Origin: Notospermus geniculatus
Taxonomy: Eukaryota > Nemertea > Pilidiophora > Heteronemertea > Lineidae
DNA length: 64,000 nt
Direction of reading: 5' to 3'
NCBI GenBank assembly: GCA_002633025.1
Contig: NMRB01000052.1
Coordinates: 427,182 to 491,181, forward strand
In this document: positions 20,695-32,712 of the stretch, piece after piece
How positions within the stretch are numbered: the stretch's first letter is position 1
Layout of the letters: each line of letters begins with the position of its first letter
Position numbers and translations under genes: made by a program
The notes under the pieces: generated by a model
The model's input: only the letters and a program-made list of their open reading frames with translations
Database searches by the model: none
What the model was told of the DNA's origin: nothing

Positions 20695-20990
20695 GACCAT
20701 GGCAAAGCTGTAACGCCTGAAGGTGCGATTTATGTTCAACACGGGTAAAAGGACTCGGCCCAGTTGCCTCGAAGTTTGTGACTTTTTGTTTGAAACTTGT
20801 TTATTTGTAAAATTCAGTGGATTAGGTAGTAAATTCCTCGCCCTGTAAAAAATATATACGGATTCTTGTATTTGTTTCTTGACTGATGGTAGAAAAAGGC
20901 CACATGCATCACAAAAATGTCCCTCTTGTCGGGATTGATATCATCATACAGCTCAGAACCTCCTGATAACTTTTTGTTTACTCCGTATTA

Positions 20991-21117
20991 GAGTTGTTGT
21001 CTATTCATGACTGTTGAAGGCCCCAAACTGTTGCTGTGCATTACAAGTATTGCCACCATACAGTGAACTGTTTGAAGTGCCCAACAGTTATGAATAGACA
21101 ACAACTCTATTGCAAAC
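20991..21117. mobile_element. Small MITE, TA duplication
   Basis: GAGTTGTTGTCTATTCATGA at the left is mirrored by TGAATAGACAACAACTC at the right; TA on both sides. 127 bp, non-coding. Confidence 0.75.
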
Positions 21118-21424
21118 TATTAAACTTGATGCCCCTGAAACGCAGGAAGAGGAATTGTACTCCATGCTCGAATAGCAGCATGGACGGACAACTTTGAGCA
21201 GATTGTAGGAAGTTGTTCTTACACCAAAGAACTATCTGATGGAATTATTGATATCGTAAAACAGCTTAGAACCTCCCGGATCTCTATGTTTTCCGTATAC
21301 ATATAGACAAAGTTTTAAATAACCTGGCATCCCTGAAACCAAAAATAGATTAGCGAGTTTATCTATTTTTGCTGAAACGCAGGAAGACGAAATATGTTTA
21401 TGATCATTTAGGCCAGGGTTATTA

Positions 21425-21826
21425 TATTCTTTGGTTTACGGGCACAAAGTTTCTGAGCCCAGGTACGGAGGACGGAATAAAAATAAAAAAAAACTTAGGT
21501 TAAGTTCACTTTTTTCATTTTCAGCTTTAGAATGACAAGTTAGACAAATCGGAGGAAATAAAAAACCAAATAAATTCTTTATAAATGCCTCTTTTCTGCT
21601 TCTTTCCGTCCTTGTTGCTGGGAAATAGTGTTGGTTTTATTTATTTTTAGCTGTCCTGACTGCTAATCCAAGGTCGGCGAGAATAAAAATGACTCCATTT
21701 ATTCGTTTTTTTCTTAGAAGACCTCATTTGAACTTCGGAGGCAATAAAAGAAACTGATTTTCCCAATTTTATTTTTTTTTCGGAATGGCATTTTGCCACG
21801 TCGGCGGGCCCGTAAACCAAAGAATA
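21425..21826. mobile_element. Inverted-repeat element containing an N gap nearby
   Basis: 'tattctttggtttacgggc' at about 21425 and 'gcccgtaaaccaaagaata' at about 21808 form terminal inverted repeats. The interior is A-rich and non-coding. The N run follows at 21842. Confidence 0.65.
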
Positions 21827-21841
21827 AAAAAAGTGTGGCCT

Positions 21842-21854
21842 NNNNNNNNNNNNN
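21842..21854. other. Assembly gap (N run)
   Basis: Thirteen ambiguous bases. Further gaps are at 34099-34118 and 51131-51357. Confidence 1.
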
Positions 21855-22000
21855 GTCTGAGCGTACGTTCAGAATGCATTCACCGGGTGTCAAGGTTGTA
21901 ATGCCTGTGATAAACTTTGTGGCGTGCATCTGGTCAGCTGTCAGCAAAAGGGCGCATGTGTTATAAGAGACCTTAAGATTTATCAGTGGTGTACGCTCAT

Positions 22001-22200
22001 TAAAACAAGAGGCCCATGGGCCTTGCGCTCAGCTGACCGGTTCGTGCATGGCATGGGTGATTCATCAGTGTGTGTGCTCCTGGTACTATGAGGCGTATGA
22101 GGTTTGCGCTCAGCCTACCTGGTATCTTTTTTTATGTGTGATTGATCAATGGTGTACGTTTCTCATAACAAGAGGCCCATCGACCTTGCACTCAGCTGAC
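22001..22200. repeat. 'acaagaggcccatgggcc' interspersed repeat, two copies
   Basis: 'aaacaagaggcccatgggcc' near 22003 and 'aacaagaggcccatcgacc' near 22167, each followed by 'ttgc.ctcagctgac'. Repeats with this opening are familiar from molluscan genomes (established knowledge, not checked here). Confidence 0.5.
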
Positions 22201-23287
22201 ACTGTACGTGGTATGTGGCATGAGTAGTGTACACACCTCATAGAAACAGACCTGGTAGGACAGCAAACTGATGAATCCTCTTCGATTGCTTATTGCTAGT
22301 TTATTAGAAAACGTTGCCCCATTGTCTTAAATATTGTAATACATGTATTATTGTAACATAAACGTATACTGTCTACATTTATGTATTTCTATGTCGGTGA
22401 GTAATGAGCCTGCTCCTTGGAGCATGAACACTAAGTTTATTTCGTTCCCAAACTGCCTATAAATCTACACGGTCGTTGCTGATCAGAAGTAACCTGACCT
22501 CGATAAATATTCCAGAATGATATCGGTATTGCTTCCCAGTCACATTAGGCCCATTCGACCGCTTGTTGTCCATCCATCACCGCGGCGGATTCTTTGACTC
22601 AAACCAACTGCACCACGTGCTTTTGTTCTTTTCCTCCACCAATTTGTCCAGAATGAGCTATAGACCTACCGCTATGTGGCGCTCACCACATTATATACAT
22701 GTATCTTAGCTTGACTTCCGTCCGAGTCCGACTTTCCATAATATACATGTACATCTATCATGACGTCTCTGCCGCGTTATTGCAGCGCAAATCTTCGATA
22801 AAAAATGTCACGGCATCATCAGAATTACCATTACATGTGACGATTTTTTGCCTGGCTTAGAATTGTCCACCAGGTCAGAGCAATGTATCATGAATGGTGC
22901 AACACTAATTCATTTTCGTCGAATAAGACCAATCGCCGAACGGCCGTTTACAGATAATGGATATGACCATTTCCTGAAAAGCCACAACATCACCCAAAAC
23001 GTGATTACAATGTACTAATACTACTTAGTCTGTCATTAGCAGAAGGCTTGGTTCCCAGGTCACAATGGGAAGCATGTTTACCCCAGGTCGACAATTGCTG
23101 GACTATGTTCAAAGAAATTAATCTATGGTAACCGGACACCAAATTAATCACGAGCGAGATGCCAACTGAGAAATGGGTTGCCGATAAATTCCCATTTGGA
23201 AGGCATATGTAACTGCCCCTTTCGGCAAGTTTCTATCAATGTGGCCGTAAACTTGCTGCGTTGGCGTGTGAACAAATACCAGGGCAC

Positions 23288-23474
23288 AGGTGTAACGTTT
23301 TTCAGTGTAGCCATTTTTCTGTGTGATTCCCATTGTTCGGAACACGGTGGAAAACAGACTCACAGTTTCGCTGTGTGTCGCTCATTGTCAAGTCACCGCG
23401 CCGCTTATTGCGTCAATCTTTTGTAATGTCACACTGGCCCACGGGCTTCACTGAAGAAAAAAACGTTACACCGG
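23288..23474. mobile_element. Inverted-repeat element
   Basis: 'ggtgtaacgtttttcagtg' near 23289 is mirrored by 'cactgaagaaaaaaacgttacacc' near 23449-23472. Non-coding; imperfect arms. Confidence 0.5.
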
Positions 23475-24449
23475 CAGCTGCAGACATTGGTCTATACAAA
23501 CCACAAGCCTCTGTCGTCGATTTCATTTAGGTTCAGGGGCAGTATGCATAAAACATAGTGTAAAATTATGTAAAATTTCCCTCAAATCAAAGAATGTTTT
23601 ATGCATTGGCCCAGCAGGCCCTGGGGCCGTATGCATAAACATCTCAATTTATTTTTCCACTTAAAATCACTAAGGATTCCTAAGAGAAGGGTATTTTGAG
23701 AGTGGTGTGCATAAAACGCCAAAAGATAAACCCGAGGGAAGTATTTTCCGTATTTTCCCTTGCCAATTATGCTAGACATCTCGGCCAGTAGAAGCGACCA
23801 TTACAAACAGCATTAGTCTAAATTGGTTTGGTAAGTGATTGCGAAATCGTGCCCTGCAGTTTACGCCGCAAGGAATAACCCGAGGCCTACTCTGCATAGA
23901 ACCGAAGTTTCCTCACTTGAGGTACTGCTAGGGGTGTGTTAAGAAAAGGGCTAATATGATGGAATTTCCTTTGATACTTCGAAATTCTCAGGACAAAACT
24001 CAAGAAAGTTACTTTTTGATAACGCGTAGATCCGATGACAACATAAAACAGATAATATTGTATAATAAATCATTGGTAAGTGTCCTGGTGTCATATTCCG
24101 GCCGTGTAATCGCCCGGAAGAAAATTTTCATATTCCCGCACATATCAAAATAATTGCTCCTCCACTGAAATATTTGACATTTATTCCTCATAAAAACCTG
24201 TCTGATTTTCTATTTGGAAGTCAATAATTCATAACCAACCGACTTGTAAATGAAATTTTGATGCTCTGACCATTTACATGTAATGTGTTATATTATATGG
24301 CTTTTTGTGGAATGATGTATGAAGTGGGACATCGCCGGTTATTTTATTGTTGGATGGTCGCTCGCCAAAGCTACGATACATAGAGCTACATGGTATACGG
24401 ACACGCCGGTAAACAAAGGCTTCATAACGGTTCGCGAACGTCAAGCCAA

Positions 24450-24581
24450 TAGAGAGTTTTTGCAAAGCCCCCGAAACGCCGACGCGTACGTCTATCCTAT
24501 TGTTCGCTGCTCTCTGCGCGGCATCGAACAATGGGATTGGCGTTCCCGTTGGCGCTTCGGGGGCTTTGCGAAAACTCTCTA
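24450..24581. mobile_element. MITE of the GCAAAGCCCCCGAAACGCC family
   Basis: Left end AGAGAGTTTTTGCAAAGCCC and right end GGGCTTTGCGAAAACTCTCT are inverted repeats. The same family occurs twice, fused, at 46800-47038 within the adenylate cyclase gene. Confidence 0.8.
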
Positions 24582-27027
24582 TTGTTAACCGTCGTGTCCG
24601 CATACCGTCTTTGTTATTTCTCGCCAGGTTGGTTCCTAACAACGCATTTTCCGTTCCATGTAGCTTACTGGCCAGCGAGGAAGTTTGAATCCGTCCGAAA
24701 TGTTCGACTTTTTTTGTGAACAGGGTCATTGGTTGTCAACGGAGCGCCATCCAATTTAGATGCCTTTTACGACTAACATGACTAAAACTAGGGAAAGCAC
24801 CATATGTTACCAATACGGAAACATGATCTTGCTCCAAACACGTTTACATTTCTGTGTAGTCAAGGGTACGTTATTAATCTACGTGGTTTGCTTATTCCGT
24901 CGAGAGACATTGCTCTAGCTATAAATGTGCTGTAGCATTACTTTAAAAATTCATGACTTGTTAACAATGGTTTCGTGGCCATGTTGGTTACACCCACGTG
25001 TCTGTCATATCTAATGTTCAGCATGAAGAAGACCTGACAGTCTAGACCTGTGCGGTCACTACATAACCTCGTTGGCTGCGGGAACGGCGGCTTCTCCTAA
25101 TTGGTAACATACGATATACCATCCAACATTTTCTGAAAGGCAAGGGACAGTTACTAAATGATATTTTGATACGGTAGAGATGCCTGCTGCCACTTAAAAA
25201 CAGCTAGCGCAAATACGCCAAGATAACGAATAAGTAAAACGAGAGTGTGATACACTTCATCTGCTTTGCATTGATGATCTTCTGTAGTTTTTGCAGTTTA
25301 GAAGGTACACCGTTTGATAACTTGGCTGCTGTACACTAGCTATGGAAGCCGCTGCAAATTTGTAGGTGGCAGCACTGTTTTGATCATGATGTATTGCACG
25401 ATGAGGCAGGTGCTGCCATCTATAGAAAGACACAGTGGTCGTTATCCAATATGTGTCAACAGCAGTTAAAAATGCAAGTGACATCCCGGTCCTTATCAAT
25501 TTTCCACACAAAAGGCGACCGTTGTAGACCTGGTTTCAGTGTACTGCCCTCTATCGTAGCTGTGACCCCATTCTGATCCCCAAAGGCGACCGTTGTATAG
25601 GACCTGATTTCGGTGTACTGCACTCTATCGTAGGTATGATCCCCATTCTGCATTACATTCCTTCTTATGATTCAAAGAAATTACCGGTCATTATAGTACA
25701 TGTATATTTAAACGCTGGCCGACTGTACGGATATCCTCCCCTCTCCCAACGAAAATCTGTCATCAGTTTCGACAGGAAAGGCCATGAGATCACCCAATGC
25801 AGACAGTTATTTGTGTTGAATTGAATACATGCCAGGAGATGGGAATATAAGGGCGCGTTATCAACGGTTCGCAGCGACCAAATTATCATTTATCATGGCA
25901 CGGTGAGGGTGCCAACTCTCCGCTATAGTATTGGTTAAAGAAAAACGATAATCTTGTCCAGTCGCCAATATAAAACAACATTTCGATTGAGTCTGGTCTG
26001 GAGAAATCGATAAACGGTATAAAAAACGTAATGTTTTTCGCCTCGTCGATGAGGACCATAACCAACTGCCTACTAGGTGTCACTAGTGGTTAAAACGTTG
26101 AAATGGAAGTGACATCCAGGTCCTGATCAATTTCGCACACAAAAAGCATCCATTGTATAGGACCTGGTTGTGATGTGCTGCCCTCTATCGTAGTTATAAC
26201 CCCCATTACATGCCTTCATTGGATTGAATTGAGCTTCTGAAGATTAATTTTTAAAAACATTCCCAAGCGTACATGTATACTTGTAGGTTCACAAGGAAGT
26301 AGCCCTATTTGTCAAAAAAAAACTAAAATGGAATATGCCACTTGTTGAGGAAAAATGTATTACTGCTTGTTGCTTTCTCCAGAAACGATAGCTCTTCGAT
26401 ATTTTTTACTCCGAATAAAATGGTTATCATTTTTCTGCTCTATGCCTTCGGGTTACAGCTGCCTGATGACGTCGTACTCTTTGTGACAAAAAGAAAGCGA
26501 TACTTTAATACGTATGTATGATCATCAACAGATGTCTTTTCCCCATGACGAGAATACCCTGTTCCACCTCTTCAACTTTCATCCTCATGCTAAACATGAG
26601 GGCAAGGTGAATCTGTGCGCACACTTCGTGCCACGAATGTTGCTTTATCTCAGTCACAGAGTCACAATTATTTGTTTGGGGAAGTGGACTTATATCGTCG
26701 TAGTCCTTGAAGGAAAGGCCATTACCGCCCACTGACGTCAATGGGAAACAAAAATCTGGCATGGCAGCATTCAAACGAAAAAAACCCATCCCTTATGCAA
26801 GGATGATGTTAATCCTGTGATTGTTTTCGCAACACAAGACGTTAAAAAGGACAGAAAGCCTCTTTGACCAGAAACCTACCAGATCGCTAAGAAGTCAGGG
26901 TTACATTTTTCTTGTTTTGACCATGACGGGATTCGCTTTTATGTTGGATTTGGTGACTATTAGCATTCATTGCGAAACGAATCAACCTTTCCGTAGGATA
27001 AGCCCTCCCGAGATAATTCTCTATGCA

Positions 27028-27570
27028 AGTCTCCTGCAGTCTTCTACGAGTCTTTTGCAGTCTTCTATAAGTCTTCTGCAGTCTCCTACAGGTCTGCTGC
27101 AGTCTTCTATGAGTCTTTTGCAGTCTTCTACAAGTCTTCTGCTGTCTCCTAAAGGTCTCCTGCAGTCTTCTATGAGTCTTCTGCTGTCTCCTACAGGTCT
27201 CCCGCAGTCTTCTACGAGTCTTTTGCAGTCTTCTACAAGTCTTCTGCAGTCTTCTATAAGTCTTCTGGAGTCTCCTACAGGTCTCCTGCAGTCTTCTATG
27301 AGTCTTTTGCAGTCTTCTACAAGTCTTCTGCTGTCTCCTACAGGTCTCCCGCAGTCTTCTACGAGTCTTTTGCAGTCTTCTACAAGTCTTCTGCTGTCTC
27401 CTACAGGTCTCCCGCGGTCTTCTACGAGTCTTTTGCAGTCTCCTATAAGTCTTCTGCAGTCTTCTACAACTTAGTCTTCTGCAGTCTTCTACAAGTCTTA
27501 CTGCAGTCTTCTACGAGTCTTTGCAGTCTTCTACGAATTTTCTGCAGTCATCTACAAGTTTTCTACAGTT
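27028..27570. repeat. 21-bp minisatellite
   Basis: About 25 copies of a 21-nt unit close to GTCTTCTGCAGTCTTCTACAA. The + strand frame is open from 26821 to 27474 and would read heptads of the type SLLQSST, but the unit being a multiple of three explains the open frame. The repeat becomes irregular after 27460. Confidence 0.92.
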
Positions 27571-29443
27571 TGACAATACTGGTATACTGACGCTTTTTAA
27601 ACAGACCTTATCACCGTTATGCTGATGCTACAGCTCACTATAAATTCTCCAGTTTCGGATCCCGTATCGTTGGCAGTAGATCAACTTTTCATTACGGTTA
27701 TCGAAATTGATTCCTAAGTCAGAGATGTACCACTAGTTATTCATTTCTTTTTTACTTTTAAAGTCTGTTTTCATATTCTTGTTCTAAGCACTTGATTATG
27801 AATGTCATAGTCGACTGGCGTATCCTAGTAGAAAATAATAAATCGATATCACCACTCAGACGGTGATGTTACAGAAAAAAGGAAGAAATTCAATCTAACT
27901 CAACGTCAGACACCTATCGTTATGTCATCTCATTCCTGTCGTTAATCACCAGTCATTTTACCTGCAGATATCAGATTGCAAATAACATCATTTTTCTCAT
28001 GAGACGTGAAGAGGTGGTCATTTTTGAAACACAGACGGGATCGGTATCGGGTGCACTACTCCTTAATTGAACAGTTGGTGCAAATAGAAGTACCAATCAT
28101 CGGAAAAGCCTTCTTGTGGTTGGGTCGATATCCGACAATCCCTGGCTGGACGAATTGCAAATGACTTCCATGACTTAAAAACTGTCACTTTACCCGCTGA
28201 AGACAAAGAATGGGGTCATCCAGCTGAAGAATAAAAGAAGCGAACCAATTTTCTCTTGTAGGCCTGTAATATTGCTGCCTTTAGGCATATACATGTATCA
28301 TATTACATTAAGTATGGAAGTCTGCCGGGCGTGCCATGGCGCGTGTGGCTGTGAGGGCTGTGAAGGTGGAGTACTCTAGCTGATGTTTCATATATTGATT
28401 TGAATAGAACCTGGGTTCAATCAGGTGTTTATTAGCCATTTTACTTTTGCATGGTGAAGTTACCGGTAACTTTGGTCCTGGAAAGTATTAACGTGTGAAC
28501 TGTCAGCACATACTGCTTTTATATAGGAAAGGACATGCACAGTTCGCTCTTGATTTTGACATATAAAAATCTTTTAACGCAATCACCAAGCCAACATAAC
28601 ACTTTGGAAATGTACTTTCACAGTTTGTCGCTCTTTGATATTGATATACGGGCATTTTTAACAAATCACCAAGCCACCATGACTATGCATAATACAGTTG
28701 GAGCATTACCGTTGCCCCATTGGACGATTCTGTCATGTGAAGCCGTTGGTCATTAGATTCCTATCACGGATTTGCCTTCTGGGAATGCAATGTCGATATT
28801 TACTCAATGAGTAGTGAAGGCAGAGAATATTCAGCGTTCAACCCTTGGAAACGACGAGAGATTATTTATACTGTATATACACCAGAGCAGCAACATTTAA
28901 CAGACGCAGGATAATCTACAATGCTTAACGAGATAGCAATGCAGTTGTGAAGTACCGTACTACCTTCACGTATGTCTCACATTGACTTCGGGTAGTGGGC
29001 GATGCCAACTCCCCTTGGAAGAAACGCCAGTCCATCGTAAAATCCAACGCTACAAATCTCATTTCCCAATACTGACGGTTACAGTGATGGCCGAAATTAT
29101 TCGAACACCAGGTTTACCTTAAAACGTTGCCCTACAAAGTCTGATTTCCATTTTTCACTTCTAAATAATTGGAAAAAGTGCATTGCTCTGAGGAAAATGA
29201 AAATGTTTCATTTGTACATTGATTGCCATTTTGATACAAATAACTGAAATATTTATTACATGCCAAGCAGTCGAATAATTTCGGCCACCACTGTAATAGG
29301 TCAGCGGCGGTGCAAGTTTTAGAGAAAGTTTGATTCAGATCAAACTTCGATATCTTCCACACCAAAGGAAAATTTCCAACCATCAAATATTCAACAGGCT
29401 GCTGAGAAATTCAGTCCATCAGTTTGACATTCACGTTGGCTGA

Positions 29444-29550
29444 TATTCATAAAATCTAGCAAATGCTTTTACTTCAAGTTTTGTAGTACATTGACATTGG
29501 ACCTTGTTGTGCAAATTTTAAGTAAAAGCATTTGCCAACTTCTATGAATA
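29444..29550. mobile_element. Small MITE, 'TATTCATA' ends
   Basis: 'tattcataaaatctagcaaatgcttttac' is mirrored by 'gtaaaagcatttgccaacttctatgaata' (written in parts). A related half copy lies at about 48500-48547 in the adenylate cyclase gene. Confidence 0.65.
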
Positions 29551-30143
29551 GCAGCAACTGTAAGACGGGTCTTCCAGTTACTATGGAGGGGACACCACCT
29601 TTTTATGTAAACGAAATCGTATGGTGTTAATGGAATTGACGTAATCATAATATTGAGACAACGCCATCCTAATTGGCCAGAACAAATCTTCTTAGGCGAC
29701 TCATATATCACGCAATCACGATTTAGTTTGCATGATGTAATTTCACTACGAGCACCTTCGGCCGCTTTCAGCCTCCTCAAGGGCGTGATACACAGCTTCT
29801 AATCTGTTTTCTGTAATGATACCCCCAAATGTTATTCCATGTGGTATTGTTTTTTTACCAGGCTAGCAAAGAACTGGCAGCGAATACGGCCTTATAGCTA
29901 ATGAAAGCATCGCTGTCAATTGTTTCTAGGTAGCTTATGCCTCTTCAAGGTGATATAACGAACAACAGCAACAGTAAGGTGATGCAATAACCGTGCCAAT
30001 TGTATCAGCATCAGCGCTGCTGTTTTTTATGACGTGACATAATAAGCGGCTCAGAGCGATCCCCGCAATTGACAACAGATTGTTATTTTCTTCACTAAAA
30101 AATCACACAAAAATGAAATGGTCCATGGACCATGTGCTCACCT

Positions 30144-30273
30144 GGGGTAGCGAGCATAAAGGGGTCGTAACCCTACGTCTGGCCTAAGCCAGGCGTAGTG
30201 CTCGTTCTGGCCCTTGCACTACGCCTGGTTTAGGCCTGACGTAGGGTTACGACCTCTTTATGCTCGCTACCCC
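30144..30273. mobile_element. Hairpin MITE with GGGGTAGCGAGC ends
   Basis: GGGGTAGCGAGCATAAAG is mirrored by CTTTATGCTCGCTACCCC, and most of the interior is also complementary ('gtaaccctacgtctggcct'). 130 bp, non-coding. Confidence 0.8.
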
Positions 30274-31688
30274 TGGTTCGATGAATCACCTGCCCTGGTA
30301 TGCCTAAAAAGATAAATAAACTGATTTTTTGTCGGAGTGTCACACAATACATGCAGGATCTAAAGACCTCTCATTATTATAGGTAATGATTGTTTGATTT
30401 AAAGGCACCATCAACAAGAGAGACCAAGACACTTTATCCTGCGATAAAAAATGCAGGTGGGCATGAGGAGTAGAAGGTATAAAATTCAGTCGTAGGTATC
30501 CTGAGGTAATTGACATTCTTTGTGCTCGCTCCCCGTCACCGTAAACAATGTTTGTGGGTGGGAGCGAGCATCAAGAACCCACCCCGCATTACCTCAGGAT
30601 GATTGCACCGGGCTGCTACGGTTCGTCATTTGTTTCCAATACCTCCACAGGCTTTTTGAAGCCTCTCCGTCGAGGATAATTGCAATAAAATACTGTAGAA
30701 AGTTTGAAGAGCACACAATTACGAGTCTAATTGCACGAAAATATCATAATCAATGCCATATTACACTTCGTGAGATTGGGACTCTGTGTCAGACATGTGC
30801 TGCAGGCTCTGCATAAATGACCCACCCAAGACAAGTTAAACAGACGTTTGTTCCAGGTCAGCGAGCCAAGAGCAACCATTAAAGATGCTGGACCGCGGGC
30901 CATGCTCGTTATACCTGTCGCTAAATTGCCCTCTTGCGGCAATAAAAAAATCTCCAAAACTTTCCATGATTATGGATGCCTTAAGCCTATATGATTTAGC
31001 CTGGTGATTGCCTGAGTTTTGCCCAGGGATGGAGTAAATCACGTGAATTTACAGGGAAAAGGGTAATTACATTTTCACTGCCCCAGGGATATAACATTCT
31101 CATATCGATTATGCTACCTTAGGCAACGTCTTTCAGAAAAACATAAGAACCGACGAAATTACATACAGTCGCCGACTTTAAGAGGGCATTTTCTTTCTTC
31201 AGTTTGAATGTACATCCATTTCTGCTTGGGGCTAGTACGGACTTATCGCTTTATGGCTGAATAGTTGGGTATCATCAACTATCAGATGGAGATTCAAGTA
31301 CCATGCTGGTCGACGTACCGTACAGCGAATTATGCCAACGTTTTGGAACGTGACTACACTCGTTGGCCCCAAACATCCACATGAGAAAAAGCAAAACAAA
31401 CTAACGATATATGACGAGAAAAAAACTACGGAGAAGCCCCAATTCCATTAGGGACTGGGCAAATATACCAGGTGCCATAACACACTTATGATGACTGATT
31501 CCTGTTGAGGGAGTTAGTTACTTGCACCAGAGAACACGAATCCCTTATCTATCCATTGCCTTTCACGGGTAAATCTTTTTTGCCACTTAAAGGAGCTCCT
31601 CAACGTGAGATAAAACTCCCGGCGGTGTGTTGCTGCTCTACCCTGATGTTGCACAGTATTCATTTTTGCCAAATGTCTAATCATTTAA

Positions 31689-32270
31689 CTCTTTCAGCCC
31701 TATGGACGAATATATTCGTTCACCACTAAACCCAGTTTTCTACTGTGCACTGACGATCCTATGCGTATACTATCGCCATCTCGTGGATTCCAGACGAACT
31801 AGAGTATCCTCACCTGGCTGGGAAAAATTCAGCAGATGATTTCAGTACGTGGTCTGGCCATGAGATGGCGATAAAGTTACTAGGTCAGCAAGTAAGCCTG
31901 GATGGCACTGTTGTCTGGTGACTGATCAGACTTGTCTGTTGACTTCACAAAACGTCAGCAGGAAGCAGAACACGCCAGTTTCTGAGTTTGGAAGTAAAAG
32001 ACAGTTAGTATTTGTGTTATTTCAGACTTTTTTTTCACAAAGTGACTTCAGCCAATTCTTCGGAGAAAATTTCAGGGTAAAAAATCACACATTTCATGGG
32101 ACTGGTGAGAAGACTGTAGATTACTTACAAATTCCAGCTCTACAGACTTCTAAAGAGGAAAGCAAGAGCTTTACAATGGTACCAAGTGATATAGGATTGG
32201 ACAAGTAGTTTTTTTTTAGAAAATCCTGAAAAATTGATTTTTTTCTGAAAATCGCCTAGGGCTGAAAGAG
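31689..32270. mobile_element. piggyBac-type non-autonomous element (TTAA sites)
   Basis: Ends CTCTTTCAGCCCTA and TAGGGCTGAAAGAG are inverted repeats, with TTAA directly outside each (31685-31688 and 32271-32274). The TTAA duplication is typical of piggyBac transposons. 582 bp without a transposase. Confidence 0.7.
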
Positions 32271-32598
32271 TTAATCATATCACGTCTCTAAACGAAGAGT
32301 TATCAGTTTTTTTATATTCTAGTCATCATAGAAAGAGTTCTCAGCTATCGCCTGGTGCATTAACCAGTGCGAATCGCCGCAGACACCGTGCCTCAGCAAT
32401 ACAAAACGCTTCCTTGAATACAAAGTAGTCAAGTACGAGGTTAGTTCAAGCAGTGACTTCATGCTTGGAGGAATTATAACTTTGGAGGAATTATACTGAC
32501 TGAATTATACTGTCAGTATAATTCCTCCAAGAGGAAACCACGAAACCCAACACATTGAGTTTGCAATGGGGATTTACGTTGCTTAACTTCTAGCACAG

Positions 32599-32712
32599 GG
32601 CCCATATTCATAAACCTACTTAAGTCAAGGCTGTGGTACATGTACTTATCTTCCGTTGAAGAAAGGATAAGTGTCACACTTAGACTTAAGTAGTTTTATG
32701 AATATGAGTCCA
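32599..32712. mobile_element. Small inverted-repeat element
   Basis: 'gggcccatattcataaac' with 'ctacttaagtc' is mirrored by 'gacttaagtagttttatgaatatgagtcc'. Non-coding. Confidence 0.65.

Larger units (their letters stand above)
20695..26820. other. Intergenic, repeat-rich, no gene supported
   Basis: Open frames here are short and lack recognisable domains. The stretch holds inverted-repeat elements (20991-21117, 21425-21826, 23288-23474, 23541-23611, 24450-24581), an N gap, two 'acaagaggccca' repeat starts and dispersed copies of a 100-bp repeat near 25480, 25578 and 26107. Confidence 0.6.

Noticed and set aside
26821-27474. 217-codon open frame as a protein gene
   Set aside because: It is explained by the 21-bp minisatellite; there is no other support for translation.
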